NCBI GenBank assembly: GCA_007135335.1
Contig: SLJB01000203.1
Coordinates: 1-35,883 of the forward strand
DNA: 35,883 nucleotides
Direction of reading: 5' to 3'
Source: Balneolaceae bacterium
GTDB taxonomy: Bacteria > Bacteroidota > Rhodothermia > Balneolales > Balneolaceae
Below the pieces are notes generated by a model. The model was not told where the DNA came from and did no database searches. It saw only the letters and a program-made list of their open reading frames with translations. Shown piece after piece: positions 10,649 through 20,481 of the stretch (its first letter is position 1; every line of letters starts with the position of its first letter). A program made the translations under genes and the position numbers.

Positions 10649-10688
10649 TCATAGCCCCGGGCTGGGGTATTTGACCCTTTCAGGGTCT
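10629..10688. repeat. REP-like cluster of short GC hairpins
   Basis: CCCTGATAGGG (10631-10641), AGCCCCGGGCTGGGGT (10653-10668) and GACCCTTTCAGGGTC (10673-10687) occur in tandem in an otherwise AT-rich intergenic region. Confidence 0.55.
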
Positions 10689-10707
10689 ATTGGTAGCCTG
10701 AAGTGCC

Positions 10708-11301
10708 TCAAAAATTGAATGTCACAGAGAGTGCATTTCCTGTAAACTGAATATTGTTGAGAGATTCAATCAGGCGGCTGCTTTCTGCGCGGCTCATAAA
10801 GTAGAGAATTCCATCAAACACAAAAAGGAAGGCACCCTGAAGTATCATCGATTGTCCATAGCCGCGAAGACGTTCACTGTCCGTGCGAATTCCCCTTTCC
10901 CATAGATAAGCACCAATCGCCATATAGCCCACATCCAGACCGGCATTAAAGAGCAGAATTTTTTCAAAGTTGTGAAATTCAGTGAGGGTTTCTGACAGGC
11001 CTATATCGGGAGATTGATTTCGAAGCCCGTAGTACCCAAACCCTGCAATAGTCAGATTTACCGTATTCCAGGCCGCATTCATCTGATGAAAATATTTGAT
11101 ATTGCCCGAAGTTTGCGACATACCGATAGACCCGATAGCAATATTGGTAACCGCCCAGCCACCAAGCACCAGCATGCCATTGCTGTTCATGGCAATTCGA
11201 TCTCTGTTTGTTTGAAGCAGATCGGGTTGGGTAGTTTGTGCAATCAATAAGCCCGAAAAGAGGAATTGAATGAGCAGAAAGGCAAACAGAAAATTTTTCA
11301 T
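10708..11301 (-). CDS. Small membrane/envelope protein, possibly DUF6992-like
   Basis: 197 aa with signal peptide and several hydrophobic segments (NSNGMLVLGGWAVTNIAIGSIG, FNAGLDVGYMAIGAYLWERG). Family recalled, not searched. Confidence 0.6.
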   Translation of the reverse strand: MKNFLFAFLLIQFLFSGLLIAQTTQPDLLQTNRDRIAMNSNGMLVLGGWAVTNIAIGSIGMSQTSGNIKYFHQMNAAWNTVNLTIAGFGYYGLRNQSPDIGLSETLTEFHNFEKILLFNAGLDVGYMAIGAYLWERGIRTDSERLRGYGQSMILQGAFLFVFDGILYFMSRAESSRLIESLNNIQFTGNALSVTFNF

Positions 11302-11305
11302 AGGA

Positions 11306-11965
11306 TCAGGAATTGATGGGTATTATGTTAACATCAACCACAGCATAGGCTTGTTCCGTTTCATTCGGGGTGATGGTAAACAGGCCTGTAAACTCTCCGA
11401 AAGCGGGCAGCAGAATTCGATTTTCTGAAATGATGAATGCCGGGAAACGGAGTGATTGGCGCCCTTTACCCTTCAGTTTTACGGCCGGATGAATATGCCC
11501 GCCCACAAGGGTGATGTTATGATCGGTATGATTAATCTTGTTAGTGTCATGCACAAACAAAAAAGGACCGATACTCAGCTCAGCATAAACAGCAAGATTG
11601 GCGGAATGATAAAAGGATGGATGGAGTGAATCGTGGTTTCCGGTTACGAGAATGAATTCAAAAGCTCTGTTGCGGAGCAGCCAATCCTCAAATTCGAACC
11701 ATTCGCGGTTGGCATCACTATGGAAAAGATCACCTAGAATCAGGACGGTTTCAGGGGTGTATTGTTCAAGCAGAATCGTGAGGCGTCCAAGGGTTTTTGA
11801 ATTGATCTGAGCAGGGGCGGGGATGCCCGATTTTCGAAAATGACCCGATTTGCCGAGATGAAGGTCGGAGAGAATCAGCATTTTTTCTTCATTCCAGAAA
11901 AGAGCCTTTTCAGGGAGCAGCTGGAAGGTTTGATTTTGGATGGTTATCAGTTTAATAGCACTCAT
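11306..11965 (-). CDS. pdeM: Ligase-associated DNA damage response metallophosphoesterase PdeM
   Basis: 219 aa; calcineurin-like motifs LILSDLHLGKSGHFRKSG, LILGDLFHSDANREW, VTGNHD, LVGGHIHPAV; next to an Lhr-type helicase. Confidence 0.88.
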   Translation of the reverse strand: MSAIKLITIQNQTFQLLPEKALFWNEEKMLILSDLHLGKSGHFRKSGIPAPAQINSKTLGRLTILLEQYTPETVLILGDLFHSDANREWFEFEDWLLRNRAFEFILVTGNHDSLHPSFYHSANLAVYAELSIGPFLFVHDTNKINHTDHNITLVGGHIHPAVKLKGKGRQSLRFPAFIISENRILLPAFGEFTGLFTITPNETEQAYAVVDVNIIPINS

Positions 11966-12031
11966 TTCAAATCATATATAAAACATTGCCACGGGGTGCG
12001 GAATTAAAGGAGTTAATTTTTACAACAAGGA

Positions 12032-14485
12032 TCAATCGGCTTCAAGTTTTTTTTGCATTTTCATGACGCGGTCAATCAGTTTTTCGGATGACATCCGTTC
12101 GCGCAGTCTGTCCACAAAAATAGGAAATGCAAACGGGGAGAACCGATCAATTTCCTTCAGTACAATCTCCTGAGTTCCAATTCGGGCAAGTGCCTGCCGA
12201 AGCCTGGCTTCATCAAGCTGGTATTGGAGAACCTCTTCAAACGCCTGCTGAATGAGCAGGTGATCCGGCTCATATTCCATAAACACATCAAAGAACAAGC
12301 CGGATGACATCTGCAGATGTTTCCCCGCTTTTTGATTACCCGGAAATCCCGGGAATACCAGCCCTGCAATCTGGCTGATCTCTCTAAACCGACGCTTAGC
12401 CAATTCGGTATCGTTCAGGCTTCCCATAATGTCCCGAACCAGATTTTCCTTTGAGAAAAGATTGTTTTTCAGAGCATCTGTGATGGGAATATCACGATCG
12501 GAAAGCAACTCAAATCCATAATCATTCATCGCAATAGAAAAAGTAATCGGCACCATTTTTGAAATTCTGTGGGCAATCAGTGCCGACATCCCCTCATGCA
12601 CATACCTCCCTTCAAACGGAAAAAAGAAAAGATGACATCCCTCTTTCGACCACGATTTTTCAATCAGAAATTGATCTCGTCCCGGCAGCAATGATCGCTC
12701 TTTCTGAATATCAAGAATCGGTTTGATGGTTTTTAAATCGATACTTTCATAATCGCCATCAATGGCAGCTTGCAGTTTTTCTCGAAGCAGGTGAGACATA
12801 TTTGAGGAGAGCGACATGCGCCCACCCATATAGCTCGGTACTTTACTGCTTTTGCCGGCGGTTCTGCGCACGTAGGCAGTCATATCTTTGATTTTAACCA
12901 GCTCGAGATTTCGCCCGGCAAACCAGAATGAATCACCGATATTGAGCTGTGAGAGGAACCACTCCTCAACACGCCCGAGTGTGCCGCCCTTCAGAAACTT
13001 AACACGGAGCATTGAATCACTGGCAATGGTGCCGATACTCATTCTGTGGCGACGGGCAATTTTTAAGTTAAATACCTTCCACAGGCCGTTTTCATCCACT
13101 TCAACTTTTGAATATTCGTCATAACGTGTAAGTGATCTGCCACCGTTTTTAATGAATTCCAGGATCCAGTTCCACTCATCCTCATGCAAAGTCTGGTAAG
13201 CGAAGGTCTGTTTTACCTCATCATAAATTTCATTCGGACTGAAACCTTCCGAAACAGCGAGAGTTACCAGGTATTGAATCAGCACATCAACCGGTTTAAG
13301 TACAGGAATTCTCGCTTCAACCTGTCCGAGTTTTACTGCATCTTTCAATGCTGCGGCTTCAATAAGTTCAAGTGCGTGGGTGGGCACAAACCAGATTGTA
13401 CTTACCGAACCCGGCTGATGGCCACTTCTTCCAGCACGCTGTATGAATCGCGCTACTCCTTTCGGACTGCCGATTTGGATAACAGTATCCACGGGTGTAA
13501 AATCCACCCCAAGATCGAGACTGGATGTACAGACCACCGTTTTAAGAAGTCCGGAGTGCAGCGACTCTTCCACCCAGTTGCGGATGTTGCTGTCCAGCGA
13601 GCCGTGATGCAGGGCAATGGTTCCGGCCAGACCGGGCTTTACCTCAAGTAGCTGCTGAAACCAGATTTCTGATTGGGCGCGGGTATTGGTAAAGATGAGG
13701 GTTGAGCCGCTTTTGTCCAGAATTGGCAGAATTTTCGGAAGCAGATTGATGCCCAGGTGTCCTGACCAGGGAAATTTTTCAACATCATCGGGAAGAACAG
13801 AATGTACCTCAATCTTCTTTTTCACTCCCGATTTGATGATAACAGCATCATTAGGTGCTTGTGAACCCAGAAGCACATCAAACGCTTCTTCAAGATTTCC
13901 GATAGTTGCTGAGATTCCCCAGGTTTGCAGTTCCGGATTTAAGCCCCGAAGCCGTGAAATTGCCAGTTCGGTTTGGGTACCGCGTTTTGATCCGATCAGC
14001 TCATGCCACTCATCCACAACTACAGTTTGAAGGTTTTTAAATCTGGCCGGATAGTTTTTCTGAGCAAGAAGTACATGCAGGCTTTCAGGTGTGATGATAA
14101 GCACCTCCGGCATCTCTTTCTTCTGTTTCTGTTTGATAACTGACGATACATCCCCCGTTCGTCTCTGTACTTCCCACGGCAATCCAATCTCATCCACAGC
14201 TTGCTGCATCGCTTTTTCGAGATTCTTTGCCAGCGCCCGCAGCGGGGTTACCCATAAGAGTTGTAATCCATTTTTTTTTAGAGCCTGCCAGTTACCAGGA
14301 TTTCCATCAATCCATCTGACAAGCACCGGCAGAAAAAGTGCCATCGTTTTTCCGCTGCCGGTTGGAGCATTCAGCAGACCGGAGCGGTTTTCGAGAACTG
14401 CTTTCCGGGTACGTTTTTGCCACTCAAAGACCTTCCACCCCTTTTGGCTGAACCAACTCTGAATAACCTGAACTCCCTTACTCAT
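12032..14485 (-). CDS. Ligase-associated DEXH-box helicase (Lhr-type)
   Basis: 817 aa; LLNAPTGSGKTMA (Walker A), VVVDEWHEL (DEWH), WGISATIGN, VCTSSLDLGVDF, RFIQRAGRSGH. Confidence 0.92.
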   Translation of the reverse strand: MSKGVQVIQSWFSQKGWKVFEWQKRTRKAVLENRSGLLNAPTGSGKTMALFLPVLVRWIDGNPGNWQALKKNGLQLLWVTPLRALAKNLEKAMQQAVDEIGLPWEVQRRTGDVSSVIKQKQKKEMPEVLIITPESLHVLLAQKNYPARFKNLQTVVVDEWHELIGSKRGTQTELAISRLRGLNPELQTWGISATIGNLEEAFDVLLGSQAPNDAVIIKSGVKKKIEVHSVLPDDVEKFPWSGHLGINLLPKILPILDKSGSTLIFTNTRAQSEIWFQQLLEVKPGLAGTIALHHGSLDSNIRNWVEESLHSGLLKTVVCTSSLDLGVDFTPVDTVIQIGSPKGVARFIQRAGRSGHQPGSVSTIWFVPTHALELIEAAALKDAVKLGQVEARIPVLKPVDVLIQYLVTLAVSEGFSPNEIYDEVKQTFAYQTLHEDEWNWILEFIKNGGRSLTRYDEYSKVEVDENGLWKVFNLKIARRHRMSIGTIASDSMLRVKFLKGGTLGRVEEWFLSQLNIGDSFWFAGRNLELVKIKDMTAYVRRTAGKSSKVPSYMGGRMSLSSNMSHLLREKLQAAIDGDYESIDLKTIKPILDIQKERSLLPGRDQFLIEKSWSKEGCHLFFFPFEGRYVHEGMSALIAHRISKMVPITFSIAMNDYGFELLSDRDIPITDALKNNLFSKENLVRDIMGSLNDTELAKRRFREISQIAGLVFPGFPGNQKAGKHLQMSSGLFFDVFMEYEPDHLLIQQAFEEVLQYQLDEARLRQALARIGTQEIVLKEIDRFSPFAFPIFVDRLRERMSSEKLIDRVMKMQKKLEAD

Positions 14486-14686
14486 CCGGTAACCTGTATT
14501 TACATATCATAGTAGTCTCAACAAGATTAATAGAACAATTCGTTTTGGTATGACTTATCACACTAAAAAACTTTGGATATGATTCCTGATTAACGTTTTT
14601 TCAAAATTTTTCTTGAATGTTGCATCAAAAAACATCAACATAAAGGCGCTCATAAATGTAACAATTAACATAACCATTGAATTTAT

Positions 14687-16585
14687 ATGTGGCTAAATAT
14701 CAAATCCTTCGAAGAATACAATCAGATTTACAAGCAGAGCGAGAAAGACCGCCTGAAGTTTTGGGAACACGAAGCAGGTACGTTTTACTGGCGAAAAAGC
14801 TGGGATAAAGTTCATTCCGGAGGGTTTGAGAAGGGTGATATCAAATGGTTTGAAGGCGGTAAACTGAATATTACGGAGAATGCTCTTGATCGCCATCTCA
14901 ACTCTATTGGTAATAAAACGGCCTTTATTTTTGAGCCGAACCATCCGGATAGTTTCCGCAGAACCATCACCTACCGGCAGCTTTATGAGGATGTGTGCCG
15001 ATTCTCAAATGTGCTTGAGGAGAAAGGTGTGAAAAAGGGGGACCGGGTATGTATCTATATGGCAATGACGCCCGAGCTGATTATTTCTGCTCTGGCGTGC
15101 GCGCGAATCGGGGCGGTTCACTCCATTGTGTTTGCCGGATTTTCTGCCCAGTCTCTGGCAGAACGCATCCAGGATTGCGATGCCAAAATGCTGATTACCA
15201 ACGACGGCCTGCGCCGCGGCGACAAGCACGTACCGCTGAAAGATATTTCAGACGAAGCGCTGAAGGAGTGTCCATCCGTGAAGAATGTGATTGTTTGCCA
15301 GCGTACCAACCGGGATGTGGACTGGATGGAGGGCCGTGATGAGTGGTGGCATATGCTCATCAGGAATGCATCGAAAGAGCACAAGGCTGTGGAGATGGAT
15401 GCGGAAGATCCGCTCTTTATTCTCTACACATCCGGTTCAACCGGAAAACCGAAGGGAGTTTTGCATACCTGCGGCGGATACATGGTATATACCAGCTATA
15501 CATTCCGTAATGTTTTTCAGGTGGCAGAAGAGGATATTTACTGGTGTACGGCGGATGCGGGATGGATTACCGGCCATTCCTATATCATTTACGGGCCTCT
15601 GTTTAACGGAGCCACCGGTATTATTTTTGAGGGTGTACCGAACTATCCTGATGCCGGGCGTTTCTGGGAGGTAGTTGAAAAATATAAGGTCACTCACTTC
15701 TATACAGCCCCAACGGCCATCCGTGCGCTGATGAGTTACGATATTAAATATGTGCAAAAATATGATCTGAGTTCACTTAAAGTGCTTGGCTCGGTGGGTG
15801 AGCCGATAAACGAAGAAGCGTGGCACTGGTATAATGACCATATTGGTGGCGGGAAATGCCCCATTGTGGATACGTGGTGGCAGACTGAAACAGCGGGAAT
15901 TATGATTTCACCACTGGCCGGAATTACCCCTACCAAGCCCGGATTTGCAACTCTGCCCCTGCCGGGAATTTTCCCCACGCTGATGGATGAAAACGGGAAA
16001 GAGATTCAAGGCAATGGAGTGAACGGGAACCTTTGCATCAAACACCCATGGCCCGGAATTGCCCGTACGGTTTGGGGTGACCACGACCGCTATTTGAAAA
16101 CCTACATGAGCGCTTACAAAGGGTACTATTTTACAGGTGATGGCTGCCGGCGCGATCCCGAAGGGTACTACAGAATCACCGGCCGGGTGGATGATGTGCT
16201 GAACGTATCGGGCCACAGACTTGGAACGGCAGAGATTGAAAATGCTATTAATGAGCATCCGAATGTGGTGGAGTCGGCTATTGTTGCATACCCGCATGAT
16301 ATAAAAGGTCAGGGTATTTACGCTTATATGATCTGCGAGCACGATCCGCAAGATCCCAAAGCGTTCAAAAAAGAGATCAATGATCTGGTAACGAAAATCA
16401 TCGGTCCCATCGCCAAGCCCGATAAAATTCAAATTGTACCCGGCCTTCCGAAAACGCGATCAGGAAAAATTATGCGGCGCATTCTGCGAAAAGTTGCTGC
16501 TGATGACTTCGAGAATGTAGGGGATATATCGACTCTGCTCGATCCAGACGTAGTGGATACCATTATGGAAGGAAAAGCGTATTAG
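14687..16585 (+). CDS. acs: Acetyl-CoA synthetase
   Basis: 632 aa; LYTSGSTGKPKGVLHT, DTWWQTETAGIMISPL, YFTGDGCRRDPEGYYRITGRVDDVLNVSGHRLGTAEIE, KTRSGKIMRRILRKVA. Confidence 0.97.
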   Translation: MWLNIKSFEEYNQIYKQSEKDRLKFWEHEAGTFYWRKSWDKVHSGGFEKGDIKWFEGGKLNITENALDRHLNSIGNKTAFIFEPNHPDSFRRTITYRQLYEDVCRFSNVLEEKGVKKGDRVCIYMAMTPELIISALACARIGAVHSIVFAGFSAQSLAERIQDCDAKMLITNDGLRRGDKHVPLKDISDEALKECPSVKNVIVCQRTNRDVDWMEGRDEWWHMLIRNASKEHKAVEMDAEDPLFILYTSGSTGKPKGVLHTCGGYMVYTSYTFRNVFQVAEEDIYWCTADAGWITGHSYIIYGPLFNGATGIIFEGVPNYPDAGRFWEVVEKYKVTHFYTAPTAIRALMSYDIKYVQKYDLSSLKVLGSVGEPINEEAWHWYNDHIGGGKCPIVDTWWQTETAGIMISPLAGITPTKPGFATLPLPGIFPTLMDENGKEIQGNGVNGNLCIKHPWPGIARTVWGDHDRYLKTYMSAYKGYYFTGDGCRRDPEGYYRITGRVDDVLNVSGHRLGTAEIENAINEHPNVVESAIVAYPHDIKGQGIYAYMICEHDPQDPKAFKKEINDLVTKIIGPIAKPDKIQIVPGLPKTRSGKIMRRILRKVAADDFENVGDISTLLDPDVVDTIMEGKAY

Positions 16586-16614
16586 GAAATCGTTGATTTT
16601 ATTGGGTAAATCGA

Positions 16615-16646
16615 ATCCCGGCCAAGCTTTTAGCCGGGATCTTTTA
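16615..16646. terminator. Intrinsic terminator between convergent acs and small membrane protein gene
   Basis: ATCCCGGC-N10-GCCGGGAT followed by CTTTTAT. Confidence 0.7.
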
Positions 16647-17012
16647 TCTCATCATAAATCCGGCAATTAATAGAATCATACTCGCAAGAAAAAGAAACAG
16701 CCGGAATCGAGTGCTTGTTATCACGTGGTGAAACAGAAGACCGAAGGTGAGCGGGTGCTCATACAGCCAATTGTAATAATGGTGGCGGTGAGTGGCGCCG
16801 AGTGCCATTGTTACATGACCGTGCAGGATGGTGAGCATAAACGGAAGTGCAAAGAGAATGGAGCCCGGGAGCGAGATTGCTCTGCTAATTTGGAAAAGCT
16901 CGCAAAGTACATAATAGGGCCAGGAAGAGATTAGTAAAATGGGTACAGAGAGCAGCCAGTTGATATAGGCAATACGCCGGTAATTACTTTCGCTAAGCTC
17001 GGATTTAGGCAT
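16644..17012 (-). CDS. Small His-rich integral membrane protein, unknown
   Basis: 122 aa with about three hydrophobic segments; HGHVTMALGATHRHHYYNWLYEHPLTFGLLFHHV. Confidence 0.6.
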   Translation of the reverse strand: MPKSELSESNYRRIAYINWLLSVPILLISSWPYYVLCELFQISRAISLPGSILFALPFMLTILHGHVTMALGATHRHHYYNWLYEHPLTFGLLFHHVITSTRFRLFLFLASMILLIAGFMMR

Positions 17013-17132
17013 GGTTACTGTTTGCAGATTGTTGAATTTTCTTAGATTACGATCTTATAATAGATTTTATTATGATTTTAATAGCCAATAATAATACAAA
17101 ATTTCCTGCGGCTCACTGACCAGAGTCTCGCA

Positions 17133-18347
17133 TCAAATCTGACTGGCTATCAGCACATCTATATCTCTAAACGGAATATTGAATTGATCGGCCAGGGCTT
17201 TTTTCGTAAGATGCTTTTTGTAGGTATAGGTGCCATTTCGCAGTGCTGTGTTCTTCCAAAGGCAGTGCTGAATTCCACCGGAATCACCCACCTCAATCAG
17301 GTAGGGTACAATCACATTGTTGAGGGCATAGGTTGCCGTTCGCGCTACGTTTGATGGGATGTTGGGTACGCAGTAATGCACTACATCATACTTGATGAAT
17401 ACAGGGTTTGAGTGGGTGGTGGGCACGCTGCTTGAGATGCACCCTCCCTGGTCAATCACTGTGTCCACAATTACACTTCCCGCTTTCATGCTTTGTACCA
17501 TCGGGTCGGTAACCCAGCAGGGTGCGCGTTCGCCCTCCGTCATTGCCGCTCCGATTACCACATCGGCAGAACTGAGCGCAATGGATAGATACTGATGATT
17601 GGCTGTTGCCGTGATAATTCTTCGGTCGAGGGCATTTTCAAGGCGACGCAGCAGAGTTAAGTTGTTATCCATCACAAACACCTGTGCGCCGTAACCGAGT
17701 GCGGTACGTGCTGCGTATTCGCCCGTAATCCCTGCCCCCAATATGGCTACTGTTGCAGGGGGGATTCCTGAAATTCCACCCAGCATAATTCCCTGTCCGT
17801 TGCTGCTGTTTTCCAGGTAGTGTGCCGCAATTTGAACTGACATAGAGCCTGTTATTTCGTGCATCATCCTCACGATAGGAAACTCGCCATCTTCGCTCTT
17901 AATAAATTCGTATCCGATGGCACAAACTCCCTTTTCAATCAGAGTCTTCATAAAGTCATGATTGGTATTACCTAGGTGTAAGGCCGAGAGCAGAATTTGG
18001 TTAGGCTGCATCCAGCCGAGTTCGGTTTTTGTAGGAGGGGCCACCTTCACAATCATCTCTGATCTTCGAAATAACTCCTCGGCGCTGTATGCAATTTCGG
18101 CTCCGGCCTCTTCATAATCGCGATCTGAAAAGTGGGCATCGTTTCCTGCATTTTTTTCAACCAGTATTTCGTGGCCGTTTGCTGTGAGGATAGATACCCC
18201 GCCCGGAGTCAGGGATATACGCCGTTCATCGTTTGAGGTCTCCTTCGGCAGCCCGATTTTCAAAGAGGTCTTTGATTTCGTCTTCATCAGACTTTTTTCG
18301 AGTGTTTTGATGCCTATCTGTTCGGTATCGAAAGGGCTTAGCTCCAT
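17133..18347 (-). CDS. ald: Alanine dehydrogenase
   Basis: 404 aa; KIGLPKETSNDERRISLTPGGV, GAGITGEYAARTALGYGAQVFVMDNN, VIVDTVIDQGGC, VPNIPSNVARTATYALNN. Confidence 0.9.
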   Translation of the reverse strand: MELSPFDTEQIGIKTLEKSLMKTKSKTSLKIGLPKETSNDERRISLTPGGVSILTANGHEILVEKNAGNDAHFSDRDYEEAGAEIAYSAEELFRRSEMIVKVAPPTKTELGWMQPNQILLSALHLGNTNHDFMKTLIEKGVCAIGYEFIKSEDGEFPIVRMMHEITGSMSVQIAAHYLENSSNGQGIMLGGISGIPPATVAILGAGITGEYAARTALGYGAQVFVMDNNLTLLRRLENALDRRIITATANHQYLSIALSSADVVIGAAMTEGERAPCWVTDPMVQSMKAGSVIVDTVIDQGGCISSSVPTTHSNPVFIKYDVVHYCVPNIPSNVARTATYALNNVIVPYLIEVGDSGGIQHCLWKNTALRNGTYTYKKHLTKKALADQFNIPFRDIDVLIASQI

Positions 18348-18443
18348 GCAGCGGTTGGTTAGATTCGGGTTACAAGTGGTCTGCTAAGGTTGTATTTTGA
18401 TGATCATTCAAGTAAGGTAATAAAACTGAAGAAGATATTTTCT

Positions 18444-19223
18444 ATGGCAAAACATCCGGCAACAAAAAAGAGTCTCGGGCAGCATTTTCTCAAAGATGGG
18501 AATATGATTCGAAAAATTGCGGATGCCATTCCTGCGGGGCCATCTGATCAGGTAATTGAAATAGGACCGGGTGCAGGGGCACTTACCAAAATGCTAGCAG
18601 AGCGGTTTGATGATGTTACAGCCATTGAAATTGACAATCGTATGGCCGATTTTCTTGAGGAGAATATTCCGCAGGTAAAGATCATCCGACAGGATGTTTT
18701 GAAGACAGATTGGGAGCATATTGTTAAGAGTGAAAAACCGGTACATGTGGTTGGAAACCTTCCTTATTACATCACCAGCCAGATTCTGTTTGGTTTGCTT
18801 GAGCACAGAAGTATGTTGACCAGCGCTATTCTGATGATGCAGAAAGAGGTAGCCGAACGGATTGTTGCGGAGCCCCATACAAAAGCGTATGGCATTTTAA
18901 GTGTTCAAACTCAGCTTATGAGCTCACCTGAAATATTGTTTGATGTGGCACCACAGGTTTTCTACCCTCCACCGAATGTGCAGAGTGCGGTTCTAAAACT
19001 CACGTTCAATAAAGGCCCGCTTGCCTGCACGGATGAAAATCTGAAAACCGTGGTAAGAATGGCCTTTAATCAGCGTCGAAAAAAACTGAGTAACTCTCTT
19101 AAAGGCCTTACAGAAACACTGCCTGTCAACATGTTCGATTTCAGCCTGAGAGCAGAAGCCTTCGAACCGGAAACATTCGAAAAGTTGACAGTACAACTGG
19201 AAAGAATGGGAGTTTTGGTATAA
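18444..19223 (+). CDS. rsmA: 16S rRNA (adenine1518-N6/adenine1519-N6)-dimethyltransferase
   Basis: KKSLGQHFLKDGN, VIEIGPGAGALTKML, VVGNLPYYITSQIL. The supplied ORF begins at 18390, but the family N-terminus fits the in-frame ATG at 18444 (MAKHPATKKSLGQHF). Confidence 0.94.
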   Translation: MAKHPATKKSLGQHFLKDGNMIRKIADAIPAGPSDQVIEIGPGAGALTKMLAERFDDVTAIEIDNRMADFLEENIPQVKIIRQDVLKTDWEHIVKSEKPVHVVGNLPYYITSQILFGLLEHRSMLTSAILMMQKEVAERIVAEPHTKAYGILSVQTQLMSSPEILFDVAPQVFYPPPNVQSAVLKLTFNKGPLACTDENLKTVVRMAFNQRRKKLSNSLKGLTETLPVNMFDFSLRAEAFEPETFEKLTVQLERMGVLV

Positions 19224-19305
19224 AAAATCAGATTAACTGTTGGTACATTTATTTCAAACTGAAATGATAAGCGTATCTTTTGGTATTGATACGTCATTTA
19301 GTTCA

Positions 19306-20481
19306 TCACTCTCCGATAAACTCTTTCCAATCCCTGCCTTCGGTTACCCAACTCAGGTTAAACCGGGCGATGTTTGCCCCAGAACGACTTTCATACAACA
19401 TGTAAATGTATCCTTCACTGGGAGTGCCGGGCCTTCCAGCCGCAAGGGATGAATAGGCAAATGGTCCCTCATCAACCAGGCGTTTTACCGGCCAGGATTG
19501 CCCGCCGTCAAAACTTGCCCATATAGATCCTCGAACCCGACCCTGATCTGAATCAACATTGCTGTAGATCAGGATATCGTGATTATTGATGGGTAAACGC
19601 ACAAGTCCGGCCATTAAACCGTAATCGGTATCCTGAGGGCCATCCGGAAGCACATCACTCACGGAAAGATCCTCCCAGGTTTCTCCGCCATCGTAGCTCC
19701 GGGCAACGTATCTCATACGTGGATTCAGCCCTTCCGTTGAATAGTGCCGGCGCGAGTTATAATAGAGGGTTCCATCGGAAAGCTCCTCGATCGCAGCTTC
19801 TCCTGTTCCTTTTGCGGGAAAAGGGGCGCTGCTTTGCCAGGTTCTGCCTCCGTCATCACTGTAGATGGCATTGGTGTAGTGCCGATCCCAGCTTTCGGGT
19901 TCATTTCCGGCCGGTATAGCAAAGGGCATTACGCGGGTAGCTTTTAACAATCTGCCGGCATGTTCTCCAAACTGAATGGTGATTCCCCTCTCGTTGATAT
20001 GCATGGCAGGGTAATATCCGTTTTCATCAGGGTGAATTTTAATCTGCTCTTCTGCCCAGGTTACGCCGTGATTACTGCTTCTGAGGAAGATCAATTCGCC
20101 GGATGGACTTCGATCTGTGAAAGGTCTCCTTTCAGCAAACAGCATAACATCACCACTGTTTTTATCAACAACAGTACCACCCCCATGCCATTGAATGGGA
20201 GCAACAATAGTATCGGTTGGTAACCATGTTTCCCCGCCATCTATACTGCGGCGTATTTTTAAATGACCTTCACTTGCGGGGCTTGTACCTCCGAATGTGG
20301 CAAGCACAGATCCATCCATGGCCACCACAACATTGGGAAACCGTTCATCATCAAACAGGGGTTGAATGTCAAGAAAGGGTTTTTCGGCATCCTCATACTC
20401 AGTCGTTGTTTGCTTATTGCATGACAGGGTGGACAAAGTAAAAGATAGAATAAGCCAGACATAGAGTGAAAGAAATCTCAT
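19306..20481 (-). CDS. Sialidase-like (BNR/Asp-box) lipoprotein
   Basis: 391 aa; lipobox-like LSTLSC; five Asp-box-like repeats (RSIDGGETW, SSNHGVTW, YSDDGGRTW, SYDGGETW, SFDGGQSW). Confidence 0.8.
   Translation of the reverse strand: MRFLSLYVWLILSFTLSTLSCNKQTTTEYEDAEKPFLDIQPLFDDERFPNVVVAMDGSVLATFGGTSPASEGHLKIRRSIDGGETWLPTDTIVAPIQWHGGGTVVDKNSGDVMLFAERRPFTDRSPSGELIFLRSSNHGVTWAEEQIKIHPDENGYYPAMHINERGITIQFGEHAGRLLKATRVMPFAIPAGNEPESWDRHYTNAIYSDDGGRTWQSSAPFPAKGTGEAAIEELSDGTLYYNSRRHYSTEGLNPRMRYVARSYDGGETWEDLSVSDVLPDGPQDTDYGLMAGLVRLPINNHDILIYSNVDSDQGRVRGSIWASFDGGQSWPVKRLVDEGPFAYSSLAAGRPGTPSEGYIYMLYESRSGANIARFNLSWVTEGRDWKEFIGE

Noticed and set aside
15049-15339. Alternative-frame ORFs inside acs
   Set aside because: Arg/Gly-rich shadow translations of a clearly coding acs frame.
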